Source: Bacillus sp. cl95 (GTDB taxonomy: Bacteria; Bacillota; Bacilli; Bacillales; Cytobacillaceae). Taken from it: a stretch of DNA of 64,000 nt. The stretch is taken from positions 318,721-382,720 of the forward strand of contig NZ_FOYF01000003.1 of assembly GCF_900115925.1 (NCBI RefSeq), in the 5' to 3' direction. The stretch's first letter is position 1. Every line of letters starts with the position of its first letter. The translations under genes were made by a program, and so were the position numbers. The notes beneath the pieces are model-generated. The model had not been told where the DNA came from. It ran no database searches and worked only from the letters and a program-made list of their open reading frames with translations. Below are positions 25,314-34,704 of this stretch, piece by piece.

Positions 25314-26156
25314 ATGAAAATTACTTCTCAAACCTTGAAAACATATATATTAGAACACGCTCAAGAAATGACTGATCAATGGCTTTCTCTTCGTAATCGT
25401 GAAGAAGATTATTCAATCTATTCCAACCACATGCCCATGGAGAGGGTGGAGGAGTTAAGAAAAAGTAATAGAGAACTCATTCAATATATAGCTTCAAAGA
25501 TTGTGAATGAATCAGTAGAGGAATTAAAAAATTGGGGAGCGATAACTGGGGAAAAGAGGGCTAGCCTTTATACACCCATAAATCGTTCCATGGAGCAGTT
25601 CAAAGTGTTTAGGGGGATATTTCTGACTTATTACGAAAAATCCATTTTGAGCGTGAGTGATCAAGTTCCTTTTAGCCAAGCATTTGAATGGTGTAAGACC
25701 ATAAACAATGCATTCGATGAAATGATTCAGCAATTTACTCATTCCTACTTCCTTTATACGAACGGACGATTAAAAGCACAGGAAGAAATGATTGATGAAT
25801 TAAGTACCCCTGTTATCTCTATTACCGATGGGATTGCCGTCTTGCCGCTTGTAGGTGATATCGACACACATCGGGCCAAAATCCTAATGGAACACACTCT
25901 TAATGAAAGTTCTCAAAAGGATGTAGACTGCCTGATTATTGATTTATCAGGAGTTTTAGTTGTAGACACGATGGTGGCACAGGAATTGTTTAAAGTAATC
26001 TCTGCTTTGAACTTAACTGGAGTGGAAGTTTCCATTACCGGAATGCGGCCAGAACTAGCCAGTTCTATCGTTGGACTTGGTATTAAATTCAATAACATAA
26101 AAGTTTACAATAATCTTGAACAAGCCCTTAAAGACTTTGGTATAAAACGTCACTAA
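25314..26156 (+). CDS. RsbR-family STAS protein (stressosome component)
   Basis: 280 residues. The N-terminal half is a non-heme globin-like RsbR sensor domain (helical; residues about 1-150); the C-terminal half is a STAS domain, LSTPVISITDGIAVLPLVGDIDTHRA and DCLIIDLSGVLVVDTMVAQEL, ending ITGMRPELASSIVGLGI. The STAS phosphorylation threonine equivalent may be T in VDTMVAQ. RsbR paralogues form stressosomes that hold RsbT and control SigB. ATG 25314 follows AAAGGGGAAAAGAGGC. A SigB-type promoter upstream suggests feedback. Confidence 0.88.
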   Translation: MKITSQTLKTYILEHAQEMTDQWLSLRNREEDYSIYSNHMPMERVEELRKSNRELIQYIASKIVNESVEELKNWGAITGEKRASLYTPINRSMEQFKVFRGIFLTYYEKSILSVSDQVPFSQAFEWCKTINNAFDEMIQQFTHSYFLYTNGRLKAQEEMIDELSTPVISITDGIAVLPLVGDIDTHRAKILMEHTLNESSQKDVDCLIIDLSGVLVVDTMVAQELFKVISALNLTGVEVSITGMRPELASSIVGLGIKFNNIKVYNNLEQALKDFGIKRH

Positions 26157-26157
26157 A

Positions 26158-26200
26158 AAAATGGCTATAAAAAACCTAAATAGGTCTTTTATAGCCATTT
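26158..26200. terminator. Bidirectional terminator
   Basis: AAATGGCTATAAAA (26158-26171) pairs with TTTTATAGCCATTT (26187-26200), followed by AATTTTT. Confidence 0.9.
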
Positions 26201-26782
26201 AATTTTTGGTTCAGTTTTATCTAAAATTCTCTTTATATTCGCTCGATGACGGTAAAATACAAAAAAGGCAAGTATGCTAACGATAATAATAAGAGGTATA
26301 TCCTTAACATCCTTAAAAACAACAGCATACAGGACTGCAGCTACACCAACTAACATTGATGAAAGTGAGACGTACTTTGTTATGTAGAGACAAATAAAAA
26401 AGATAACAAGAATTGATACAAACATTAGTGGCTCATAGAAAAGCAAAACTCCACCGGAAGTTGCAACAGCTTTTCCTCCTCGAAAACCAGCAAATACAGG
26501 ATACATATGACCAATAACTGCAACCATACCGGCGATCAAAGGATGCAGATCTGCTCCAAAGATAAACGGAAGCGCAGCAGCTAACGTGCCTTTTAAAATG
26601 TCCATTATGGTTACTGCCATTCCCGCTTTTACACCTAATGTCCTGAATGTATTTGTGCCACCAAGGTTTCCGCTGCCATGCTCGCGAATATCGGTCTTAT
26701 AGAAAACTTTCCCGATTATGAGACCAGAAGGAATGGACCCGAGCAAATAAGCTATCCCGATAATAATAATAATTTCTGTCAT
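26189..26782 (-). CDS. plsY: Glycerol-3-phosphate acyltransferase PlsY
   Basis: 197 residues, five to six membrane helices. Conserved PlsY motifs: [32 protein letters not shown], and [17 protein letters not shown]. It transfers the acyl group from acyl-phosphate to glycerol-3-phosphate in phospholipid synthesis. ATG 26782 after AAGGAGAAG; a longer in-frame ORF upstream lacks a ribosome site. Corresponds to B. subtilis yneS. Confidence 0.96.
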   Translation of the reverse strand: MTEIIIIIGIAYLLGSIPSGLIIGKVFYKTDIREHGSGNLGGTNTFRTLGVKAGMAVTIMDILKGTLAAALPFIFGADLHPLIAGMVAVIGHMYPVFAGFRGGKAVATSGGVLLFYEPLMFVSILVIFFICLYITKYVSLSSMLVGVAAVLYAVVFKDVKDIPLIIIVSILAFFVFYRHRANIKRILDKTEPKIKWL

Positions 26783-26984
26783 GTAAAACTTCTCCTTCAA
26801 AATTGAAATCAGTTCTTCTATTGTACCATTTATTCGTAAAAACGCCATAGTCGTCCAAATAGTTTTTGTCTGAATTTTCTAATCGCGGATAAAATCTATC
26901 TCACATTGAATGTGCTGCCACGGGTTTACCGATTTTAAATACGGGAATCTATTAATTGTAACTTACAATAAAGGAGTGGTAACA

Positions 26985-27275
26985 ATGGAAAAACTAAACG
27001 ATCAAAAACTTGAAAACGAAGTGTTAAAAAACAAAGAAGTTCTCGGAGATTTCGAAGAGTTCAAAAGCTACCTAGGTAAGAAAGTAAGTCTTGGTGAAAA
27101 ATTGGGCATGGATGAAGAACAACTTGCAAACGCAGCCCAAAAAGTCGGTGACTTCTTGGCTAAGAAAGAATCTCCTCAAAACAGCGAAGAACAGTTGTTA
27201 CAGGAACTTTGGAAAGTGGGAACTGAAGAAGAAAAACACATGCTTTCCCATATGCTAGTAAGACTAGTGAAGTAA
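26985..27275 (+). CDS. DUF3243 domain-containing protein (YmfJ-like)
   Basis: 96 residues, charged and helical: FEEFKSYLGKKVSLGEKLGM then QLANAAQKVGDFLAKKESP and EEQLLQELWKVGTEEEKHML. This matches the DUF3243 family of Bacillus (YmfJ). ATG 26985 after AAAGGAGTGGTAAC. Function unknown. Confidence 0.85.
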   Translation: MEKLNDQKLENEVLKNKEVLGDFEEFKSYLGKKVSLGEKLGMDEEQLANAAQKVGDFLAKKESPQNSEEQLLQELWKVGTEEEKHMLSHMLVRLVK

Positions 27276-27282
27276 TCCCATA

Positions 27283-27310
27283 AAAAGGGCGGAATTTTCC
27301 GTCCTTTTTT
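27283..27310 (+). terminator. Terminator of DUF3243 gene
   Basis: AAAGGGCGGAA pairs with TTCCGTCCTTT, then T run. Confidence 0.85.
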
Positions 27311-27441
27311 GTTTGCAGAAATACAGGTGAAACGAAAGAGATAGATTCCATAGATTTCAGCAATTAAGGACAATGAAAAGGACATTTTCCTCTTTCCAAT
27401 TCCTGCTTATTTTCGTACGATAGATTGGGAGGGGGAAACGA

Positions 27442-29175
27442 ATGGCAAACATAGAATATACAAGAAAGAAATCGAATACAGGCTGGGTGATAGGAGGGGC
27501 CATCATCTTTGTCGCTTTATCCATATCTCTCCTACTCACTATCTTATATCCTTTTGCTTCAACTGAAAAAACGGCATACTTTACAGGTAAAAGTCCCATT
27601 TTATATAAAGGAAAACAAGTGGGAAACGCATTCGTTGAAGGCGAAACGGTGTATATCCCTGTATCGTTTCTAACTAATAAACTCGATAAATCCATTATCG
27701 TAGATCAAAAATCCAGTTCAATCATTGTCACCACAAAAGATAAAGTGATCCAAATGCCTGTAGAATCACTCACCTATTATGTGAACGCAAAGCCAGTCGA
27801 TATACAAATACCAATCGCAAAATTTAAGGACCAGGAATGGTATATTGCTATTGACCCATTACTGAGCTTTTATCCCATTCAATATAAGCAATTAAAAGAA
27901 ACTGGCGCAATACTTATACAACAATCAGGAGAAAAGACGACAAATGCCTTAGTCAATGGAAAAGAAGTCAATTTAGAATTGTTGAGACTCAGAAGTGAGC
28001 CAACCCTTCAATCTCCTTACGTTGCTAATAGCTCTTATAAAGAAGAGATTACAATTGAAAATGAAACCGGAGACTTTTATTTTGTCAGAAAATCAAATGG
28101 AATTGCTGGATATCTTCAAAAAGAATATGTTGATAAGAAAGGAGAAATAACCATTAGCATTGAGCATCCTGATACTCCTGCTAAACTCACAAAAATCAAC
28201 GGACCAATCCACTTGACATGGGAAGCAGTTTACACTAAAAATCCGAATCATGCTTTAATTTCTGAAATGTCGGGAGTAAACGTTGTTTCACCAACTTGGT
28301 TTAAATTAAATAATAAACAGGGCGGCATTGCGAACTTAGCTTCCCTGGATTACTCGAAATGGGCTAAGGGTCGAGGGTATCAAGTTTGGGGGTTATTTTC
28401 AAACGACTTCAACCCAGAAATGACCCATGAGGCTTTTAAGGACTTCGAAACTAGACAAACGATCATTCGTCAGCTTTTACATTTTGCACAAATGTACGAA
28501 CTTGACGGTATTAATTTTGACATTGAGAACGTGGCTGTAAAAGATGGTCCATTCGTTACACAGTTATTAAGAGAAGCAACACCCTATTTACATGCTGCAG
28601 GACTAACGGTATCAATGGATATCACTTTTATATCTGGGAGCGGGAACTGGTCAGCTTTTTACGAACGAGATGAACTCTCAAAAATAGTTGATTACATGGT
28701 TGTCATGGCATACGATGAACATTGGGGTTCATCACCTGTAGCAGGAAGTGTCGCAAGTCTGCCATGGGTAGAAGAACATTTGCAAAAATTGCTTCAAGTT
28801 GTCCCAAATGAACGCTTGATTCTCGGTGTTCCCCTTTATACGAGACTTTGGAAAGAAGAACAACTGGAAGATGGTCAGGTAAAAGTAACTTCTGAAGCCT
28901 TATCCATGTCCAAGGCAAAGGAGTGGATTGCCTCGAAAGGAATTACTCCGGTTTATGATGATGCGAGCGGACAAAATTATGTTGAATTCTACTCGGAACA
29001 AGAGAAAATCACTTATAAAATTTGGATAGAAGATGAATTGTCATTAGGTAAACGAGCGGAGTTATCGAAGAAATACAGTTTAGCAGGCATAGCAACTTGG
29101 TCTCGTTACTTTGCTGACGAAACTGCATGGGTTGCGCTTAGGCTTGATGAACAAAAAGATGTGACAAAAAAATAA
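27442..29175 (+). CDS. Membrane-anchored glycoside hydrolase family 18 protein with SH3-like and stalk domains
   Basis: 577 residues. N-terminal TM anchor (residues about 14-36), a copper-amine-oxidase-N-like/stalk domain (about 45-150, GNAFVEGETVYIPVSFLTNKLD), an SH3-like segment (about 175-235, LRSEPTLQSPY...GIAGYLQKEYVD), and a GH18 barrel with DGINFDIENV. The GH18 catalytic pattern DxxDxE is D-G-I-N-F-D-I-E with the terminal Glu as acid. VVMAYDEHWGSSPVAGSVA and APSLPW-like ends match spore and wall-associated GH18 enzymes. Probable cell wall or spore peptidoglycan target, by family. Start ATG 27442 after TTGGGAGGGGGA. Confidence 0.88.
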   Translation: MANIEYTRKKSNTGWVIGGAIIFVALSISLLLTILYPFASTEKTAYFTGKSPILYKGKQVGNAFVEGETVYIPVSFLTNKLDKSIIVDQKSSSIIVTTKDKVIQMPVESLTYYVNAKPVDIQIPIAKFKDQEWYIAIDPLLSFYPIQYKQLKETGAILIQQSGEKTTNALVNGKEVNLELLRLRSEPTLQSPYVANSSYKEEITIENETGDFYFVRKSNGIAGYLQKEYVDKKGEITISIEHPDTPAKLTKINGPIHLTWEAVYTKNPNHALISEMSGVNVVSPTWFKLNNKQGGIANLASLDYSKWAKGRGYQVWGLFSNDFNPEMTHEAFKDFETRQTIIRQLLHFAQMYELDGINFDIENVAVKDGPFVTQLLREATPYLHAAGLTVSMDITFISGSGNWSAFYERDELSKIVDYMVVMAYDEHWGSSPVAGSVASLPWVEEHLQKLLQVVPNERLILGVPLYTRLWKEEQLEDGQVKVTSEALSMSKAKEWIASKGITPVYDDASGQNYVEFYSEQEKITYKIWIEDELSLGKRAELSKKYSLAGIATWSRYFADETAWVALRLDEQKDVTKK

Positions 29176-29182
29176 ATTTTTG

Positions 29183-29208
29183 AAAACCGGCAATTGTCGG
29201 TTTTTTTA
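29183..29208 (+). terminator. Terminator of GH18 gene
   Basis: ACCGGCAA/TTGTCGGT hairpin then seven T. Confidence 0.85.
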
Positions 29209-29335
29209 TCGACTATCTTACAGTTTATCATTCTGGACAGCGTTAAGGGTTCTTATTAGAGTTTTCTCGGAAATAAGGCTAAAATAAAGGTAGTACAAAT
29301 GCTTTGCCATTCAGAAATGAAAAGGAGAGTATATG

Positions 29336-29749
29336 ATGCCAATTACAAACCCAACGAGAGAAGAACTAGGTGTTCTCTTAAAAAAAGCAAAAAGAATAGC
29401 TGTTGTAGGTCTAAGTAATGATCCGGACAGAACATCTTATATGGTTTCTGCAGCTATGCAAAGAGCGGGATATGAAATTATACCGGTGAACCCATCTATT
29501 GACGAAGCCCTTGGCGTTAGAGCCGTACCAACTTTAAAAGACGTTAAAGGACATGTAGATATTGTCAATGTGTTCAGACGATCCGAATTCTTGCCTGAAG
29601 TTGCCCGAGACTTTGATGAAATTGATGCAGACGTGTTTTGGGCTCAACAAGGCTTAATGAACGAAGAAGCATACAAATTTCTTAAGGACAAAGGTTACAC
29701 AGTCGTAATGGATCGCTGTATCAAGGTTGAACTCGCTCTTACAAGATAA
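29336..29749 (+). CDS. yneT: CoA-binding domain protein YneT
   Basis: 137 residues forming a single Rossmann-like CoA-binding domain: AKRIAVVGLSNDPDRTSYMV, YEIIPVNPSIDEALG, VDIVNVFRRSEFLPEV, and VVMDRCIKVE. Position between plsY and parE matches B. subtilis yneT. ATG 29336 follows AAAGGAGAG. Role unknown. Confidence 0.92.
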   Translation: MPITNPTREELGVLLKKAKRIAVVGLSNDPDRTSYMVSAAMQRAGYEIIPVNPSIDEALGVRAVPTLKDVKGHVDIVNVFRRSEFLPEVARDFDEIDADVFWAQQGLMNEEAYKFLKDKGYTVVMDRCIKVELALTR

Positions 29750-29756
29750 CAAGTTT

Positions 29757-29790
29757 GCCATGGAATCCGTTGGTTTCCATGGCTTTTTAT
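29757..29790 (+). terminator. Terminator of yneT
   Basis: GCCATGGAA (29757-29765) pairs with TTCCATGGC (29775-29783), then five T. Confidence 0.9.
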
Positions 29791-30050
29791 TTTCTTCAGC
29801 CTTCTCTCCACATTTTTGGTCATTTTCACCAATTTTTTGTTTTTTTCCTTTAAACTCATTTGCCAAATCTGAATAAAACGCTACAATTAAGCATAGACGC
29901 CACAAGTGCGTATGATACAATAGAAAACAAGAACGTTTGTTCCTTGTGAGATTAAAGGATTTTTTCCTCTATTGACGAATTCATAATCGAACGTTTAACT
30001 TAATGTAAGAGAAGGCTTCGCTTTTTGCAAGGTATGAAAGGGGTAATTTC
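29791..30050 (+). promoter_or_regulatory. parE upstream region
   Basis: Holds a promoter (TAGACG 29894-29899, 16-nt spacer, TACAAT 29916-29921) and a LexA-type box just after it. The rest shows nothing I can assign. Confidence 0.5.
29930..29943 (+). promoter_or_regulatory. LexA (SOS) box upstream of parEC
   Basis: AGAACGTTTGTTCC contains the GAAC-N4-GTTC dyad of the Gram-positive SOS box, placed at the predicted transcription start. parEC belongs to the LexA regulon in B. subtilis. Confidence 0.65.
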
Positions 30051-32030
30051 GTGGCAACAAATCAGCAACAATTTGAATACAATGATGATGCCATCCAAGT
30101 TCTTGAAGGACTAGAGGCCGTACGGAAACGTCCCGGTATGTATATAGGAAGTACCGATACAAGAGGTCTTCATCACCTCGTCTACGAGATTGTAGACAAT
30201 TCCGTTGACGAAGCACTCGCCGGATATGGTAATCAGATCATTGTAAAAATACACAAAGATAACTCCATTAGCGTCCAGGATAAAGGTCGTGGAATGCCTA
30301 CTGGAATGCATAAAATGGGTAAACCAACTCCAGAAGTCATCCTAACCGTTCTCCATGCAGGTGGTAAATTTGGACAAGGTGGATACAAAACGAGTGGTGG
30401 TTTGCACGGTGTTGGTGCCTCAGTTGTAAACGCCTTATCAGAATGGCTAGTCGTTACGATTAAACGTGACGGTTTTGTATATGAACAGCGATTTGAAAAT
30501 GGTGGTAAGCCCGTTACAACTCTCGAAAAAATTGGGAAGACGAATCAAACAGGTACGACGATTCATTTTAAACCTGATAGGTCCATATTCTCTGTTACGA
30601 CATATAACTATGAGACATTATGCGAACGGTTAAGAGAATCTGCATTTCTATTAAAAGGGTTCAAGATTGAACTGATCGACGAACGTCATGATGCGCGTGA
30701 CGTTTTTCACTACGAAACCGGAATTGAAGCATTTGTGGAATACTTGAATGAAGAAAAAGATACTCTTCATCACGTCGTCAGCTTTGAAGGGAATCAGAAT
30801 GGAATTGAGTTAGAATTCGCTTTCCAATTCAATGATGGTTACTCTGAAAATATCCTTTCATTCGTTAATAATGTAAGGACAAAAGATGGAGGAACACACG
30901 AAGTAGGTTCAAAAACGGCTATGACTAGAGCTTTTAATGAATATGCTCGTAAAGTAGGATTATTGAAAGAAAAAGATAAGAATCTTGATGGAGCGGATAT
31001 CCGTGAAGGATTATCAGCCATCATTTCCGTTCGTATACCTGAAGAGCTATTGCAGTTCGAAGGACAGACAAAAGGAAAGTTAGGAACAAGTGAAGCTCGT
31101 TCTGCGGTTGATTCCGTTGTGACAGAGCATTTATCTTATTTCCTGGAAGAAAATCCTGAAACTAGCTCATTGCTTATCAAGAAAGCAATTAAGGCGTATC
31201 AGGCACGTGAAGCAGCTCGTAAAGCTAGAGACGATGCTAGAAACGGCAAAAAACGTAAGCGTTCAGACACCGTTCTATCAGGTAAATTAACTCCTGCGCA
31301 ATCTCGTAATCCTTTGAAAAATGAAATCTATCTCGTAGAGGGAGATTCAGCGGGCGGATCTGCAAAACAAGGTCGTGACAGACGTTTCCAAGCAGTCCTT
31401 CCACTTCGAGGTAAAGTTATCAATACCGAAAAAGCGAAACTGCAGGATATTTTTAAGAATGAAGAAATCAATACCATCATTCATGCAATCGGTTCAGGGG
31501 TCGGAGCAGATTTCACTGTTGAAGACTGTAACTACGATAAAGTCATCATTATGACCGATGCCGATACAGATGGAGCGCACATCCAAGTGCTTCTACTAAC
31601 TTTCTTTTACCGATATATGAAACCGCTTCTTGAAGCAGGAAAGGTTTTCATCGCACTTCCTCCTTTGTATAAGGTGAGTAAAGGTGCCGGTAAAAAGGAA
31701 GTGATTGAATACGCTTGGAGTGATGAAGAGCTTGCAGGTGCAATCAAGAAGATTGGCAAAGGCTATATGATCCAGCGCTATAAGGGTCTTGGTGAAATGA
31801 ACGCAGATCAATTATGGGAAACGACAATGGATCCTGAAACACGCACTCTAATTCGTGTGAAAATTGATGACGCTGCAAGAGCGGAACGACGCGTTACGAC
31901 ATTGATGGGTGATAAAGTTGAGCCACGTCGTAAATGGATTGAATCAAATGTGGCATTCGGACTTGAGGAAGAATCGAACATTCTTGAAAATGAAAACATT
32001 ACGGTTGCTGAAGGGGGAAATGAGGAATGA
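30051..32030 (+). CDS. parE: DNA topoisomerase IV subunit B
   Basis: 659 residues. GHKL ATPase motifs: EIVDNSVDEALAGY, DKGRGMPTG, HAGGKFGQGGYKTSGGLHGVGAS; the Toprim domain includes YLVEGDSAGGSAKQGRDR and IIMTDADTDGAHI. GTG start after AAAGGGGTAA. Overlaps parC by 4 nt (ATGA), so the two subunits are co-translated. Decatenates daughter chromosomes. Confidence 0.97.
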   Translation: MATNQQQFEYNDDAIQVLEGLEAVRKRPGMYIGSTDTRGLHHLVYEIVDNSVDEALAGYGNQIIVKIHKDNSISVQDKGRGMPTGMHKMGKPTPEVILTVLHAGGKFGQGGYKTSGGLHGVGASVVNALSEWLVVTIKRDGFVYEQRFENGGKPVTTLEKIGKTNQTGTTIHFKPDRSIFSVTTYNYETLCERLRESAFLLKGFKIELIDERHDARDVFHYETGIEAFVEYLNEEKDTLHHVVSFEGNQNGIELEFAFQFNDGYSENILSFVNNVRTKDGGTHEVGSKTAMTRAFNEYARKVGLLKEKDKNLDGADIREGLSAIISVRIPEELLQFEGQTKGKLGTSEARSAVDSVVTEHLSYFLEENPETSSLLIKKAIKAYQAREAARKARDDARNGKKRKRSDTVLSGKLTPAQSRNPLKNEIYLVEGDSAGGSAKQGRDRRFQAVLPLRGKVINTEKAKLQDIFKNEEINTIIHAIGSGVGADFTVEDCNYDKVIIMTDADTDGAHIQVLLLTFFYRYMKPLLEAGKVFIALPPLYKVSKGAGKKEVIEYAWSDEELAGAIKKIGKGYMIQRYKGLGEMNADQLWETTMDPETRTLIRVKIDDAARAERRVTTLMGDKVEPRRKWIESNVAFGLEEESNILENENITVAEGGNEE

Positions 32031-34459
32031 GTTCACAGGAAAAATTCCGGGACCTGCCTCTAGAAGATGTTTTAGGCGACCGTTTCGGACGATATAGTAA
32101 GTATATTATTCAAGAACGGGCATTACCTGATGCCCGTGATGGATTAAAACCTGTACAACGTCGTATTCTTTATGCCATGCATGTCGAAGGCAATACAAAT
32201 GACAAAGGTTACAGAAAATCTGCAAAGACCGTCGGTAACGTAATCGGTAACTATCATCCGCATGGTGACACATCCGTTTACGATGCAATGGTTCGGATGA
32301 GTCAGGACTGGAAAGTAAGAAACGTCCTGATTCAAATGCACGGTAACAACGGTAGCGTAGATGGAGATCCACCTGCAGCGATGCGTTATACAGAAGCTCG
32401 TTTATCAGCCATCGCAGCAGAACTATTACGTGATATTGAAAAGAAGACAGTTGATTTCATTCCTAACTTTGACGATACTTCTCAAGAACCTACTGTGTTA
32501 CCAGCTATGTTCCCGAACTTGCTAGCCAACGGTTCAACTGGTATCTCTGCTGGTTATGCAACAGAAATTCCTCCACATCACCTTGGTGAAATCATTGATG
32601 GTGTGATTATGCGTATGGACCACCCAGACTCTACAGTTGATGAACTAATGACTGTTATCAAAGGGCCAGATTTCCCAACAGGCGGAATTATCCAAGGTGT
32701 TGACGGAATCAAAAAGGCATACGAAACAGGTAAAGGGAAAATCATTATCCGTGCAAAAGCTGATATTGAAGATGTTCGCGGTGGTAAGCAGCAAATCGTC
32801 ATCACTGAAATTCCATTCGAAGTAAACAAAGCAAACCTCGTCAGAAAAATGGATGAGTTTAGAGTCGACCGTAAGCTTGAGGGGATTTCTGAGGTGCGTG
32901 ATGAGACTGACCGTACTGGCCTTCGTATCGTCATCGAACTAAAGAAAGATGCAGATGCAGCTGGAGTATTGAACTTCCTTTATAAAAACAGTGATTTACA
33001 AGTAGCCTATAATTTTAATATGGTCGCTATTCACAAAAAACGACCTGTACTTATGGGGCTAAGAGAACTTCTTGATGCCTATATTGATCACCAAAAGGAA
33101 GTTATCACAAGAAGATCACAATTTGAACTAAATAAAGCTCGTGAACGTCAGCATATCGTCGAAGGCTTAATGAAAGCCTTATCGATACTAGATGAAGTGA
33201 TTGCGACAATCCGAGCTTCTAAAGATAAACGCGATGCAAAAGATAATTTGATTGCTAAGTTTGAGTTTACTGAAGCACAATCAGAAGCAATCGTTTCCTT
33301 GCAGTTATATCGTTTAACAAATACGGATATTACGGCACTGAGAGCAGAAGCTGAAGAATTGGCAAAGAAAATTGAAGAACTTACTGCGATTTTAGACAGT
33401 GAAAAGAAACTTCTTTCTGTCATCAAAAAAGACTTGAAAGATTTGAAAAAGCGCTTTGCAGACGATCGTCGTTCACAAATCCAGGCTGAAATTGAGGAAA
33501 TCAAGATCAACCTAGAAGTTATGGTAGCGAGTGAAGATGTCATCGTTACCGTTACCAAGGAAGGTTACGTGAAACGTACAAGTCAGCGCTCCTTTGCGGC
33601 TTCTAACGGCCAAGACTTGGCGATGAAAGACTCTGACCGCTTGCTCGCTCAAGTGGATGTAAATACAAAGGACGTTGTCTTGTTATTTACTAGCAAGGGT
33701 AACTATTTGTATTGTCCAGTGCACGAGCTTCCTGATATCCGTTGGAAAGACCTTGGTCAGCATATCGCTAATATCATACCAATTGACCGTGATGATGAAA
33801 TTATCAAGGTTATGCCAATCAAAGACTTTGACGCTGAATCATTCCTATTATTTGTTACGAAAAACGGTATGGTTAAGAAAACAGAGCTAAAGTATTATAA
33901 AGCTCAACGTTACTCTAAGCCTCTTGTTGCGGTTAACCTAAAAGATAGCGATAAAGTGGTCGATGTTCACTTGACAGATGGCAAGCAGGATATCTTTATG
34001 ACAACTCATTATGGTTATGCGTTATGGTTCCATGAAGAAGAAGTTAGCATTGTTGGAGCAAGAGCTGCAGGCGTAAAAGGTATGAATCTTAAGGACGCTG
34101 ACTATATTGTCGGTGGAAAAATCGTAAATCCAGACCAAAAGCCATCAGTTGTCATTGTGACCCAACGTGGTTCTGTCAAGAAGATGAAACTAAAAGAATT
34201 TGAAAAATCATCCCGTGCTAAACGAGGTGTCGTAATGCTTAGAGAGCTCAAAGCAAATCCACACCGTGTTATTGGGTTTGATATTTCAAACGAAACAGAT
34301 GAAATCACGATTCAAACCGAAAAAGGTGTAAGTGAGACCTTTAAAGTATCGGAATTAAAGTTTAGTGACCGCTATTCCAATGGTTCATTCCTTATTGATG
34401 AAGGTGACAGTGGCAAAGCATCACTGATCTGGAAAACAGAACAATCTACAAATGAATAA
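32027..34459 (+). CDS. parC: DNA topoisomerase IV subunit A
   Basis: 810 residues. The catalytic tyrosine lies in AAMRYTEARLS; the quinolone-resistance region is YHPHGDTSVYDAMVRMS, with the usual Ser (GDTSVYDA) and Asp/Glu-type residue in place. The C-terminal beta-pinwheel repeats (about residues 500-800) carry VKRTSQRSF, MVKKTELKYY and RAKRGVVML-type blades. RBS GGGGGAAATGAGG. Closed by the terminator at 34465. Confidence 0.97.
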   Translation: MSSQEKFRDLPLEDVLGDRFGRYSKYIIQERALPDARDGLKPVQRRILYAMHVEGNTNDKGYRKSAKTVGNVIGNYHPHGDTSVYDAMVRMSQDWKVRNVLIQMHGNNGSVDGDPPAAMRYTEARLSAIAAELLRDIEKKTVDFIPNFDDTSQEPTVLPAMFPNLLANGSTGISAGYATEIPPHHLGEIIDGVIMRMDHPDSTVDELMTVIKGPDFPTGGIIQGVDGIKKAYETGKGKIIIRAKADIEDVRGGKQQIVITEIPFEVNKANLVRKMDEFRVDRKLEGISEVRDETDRTGLRIVIELKKDADAAGVLNFLYKNSDLQVAYNFNMVAIHKKRPVLMGLRELLDAYIDHQKEVITRRSQFELNKARERQHIVEGLMKALSILDEVIATIRASKDKRDAKDNLIAKFEFTEAQSEAIVSLQLYRLTNTDITALRAEAEELAKKIEELTAILDSEKKLLSVIKKDLKDLKKRFADDRRSQIQAEIEEIKINLEVMVASEDVIVTVTKEGYVKRTSQRSFAASNGQDLAMKDSDRLLAQVDVNTKDVVLLFTSKGNYLYCPVHELPDIRWKDLGQHIANIIPIDRDDEIIKVMPIKDFDAESFLLFVTKNGMVKKTELKYYKAQRYSKPLVAVNLKDSDKVVDVHLTDGKQDIFMTTHYGYALWFHEEEVSIVGARAAGVKGMNLKDADYIVGGKIVNPDQKPSVVIVTQRGSVKKMKLKEFEKSSRAKRGVVMLRELKANPHRVIGFDISNETDEITIQTEKGVSETFKVSELKFSDRYSNGSFLIDEGDSGKASLIWKTEQSTNE

Positions 34460-34464
34460 CGAGT

Positions 34465-34498
34465 ATCCTCCTGACCATTGAGTTAGGGGGATTTTTTC
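34465..34498 (+). terminator. Terminator of parEC
   Basis: ATCCTCCT pairs with AGGGGGAT (one G-T pair), followed by a T run. Confidence 0.85.
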
Positions 34499-34555
34499 TG
34501 GTCTAGGAATTTATGAAATTGTAGGATGCGTATAACTTTTTACAAGTTCCATTTA

Positions 34556-34600
34556 ATCCAGCTCCAGCACCCAGCCCCTCGGGGTCGTTTCTTGAAGCGC
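34556..34600. repeat. Short palindromic Bacillus-type repeat
   Basis: AGCTCCAGCACCCAGCCCC then a TCGGGGTCG arm, i.e. CCCC-T-CGGGG palindrome. A related fragment TCTAGCTCCAACGCCAAGCC occurs at 21658-21677. This looks like a widely scattered non-coding repeat of Bacillus genomes; the function is unknown. Confidence 0.4.
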
Positions 34601-34704
34601 TAAACAGGACACTTCCGAATTTTGCTCTGGAAAGCCCCTCCGAAAATACATCTTTTTTCCATAAATGGACAATATAAGATTACTTAAATTCCGGAGGGAT
34701 AAAG

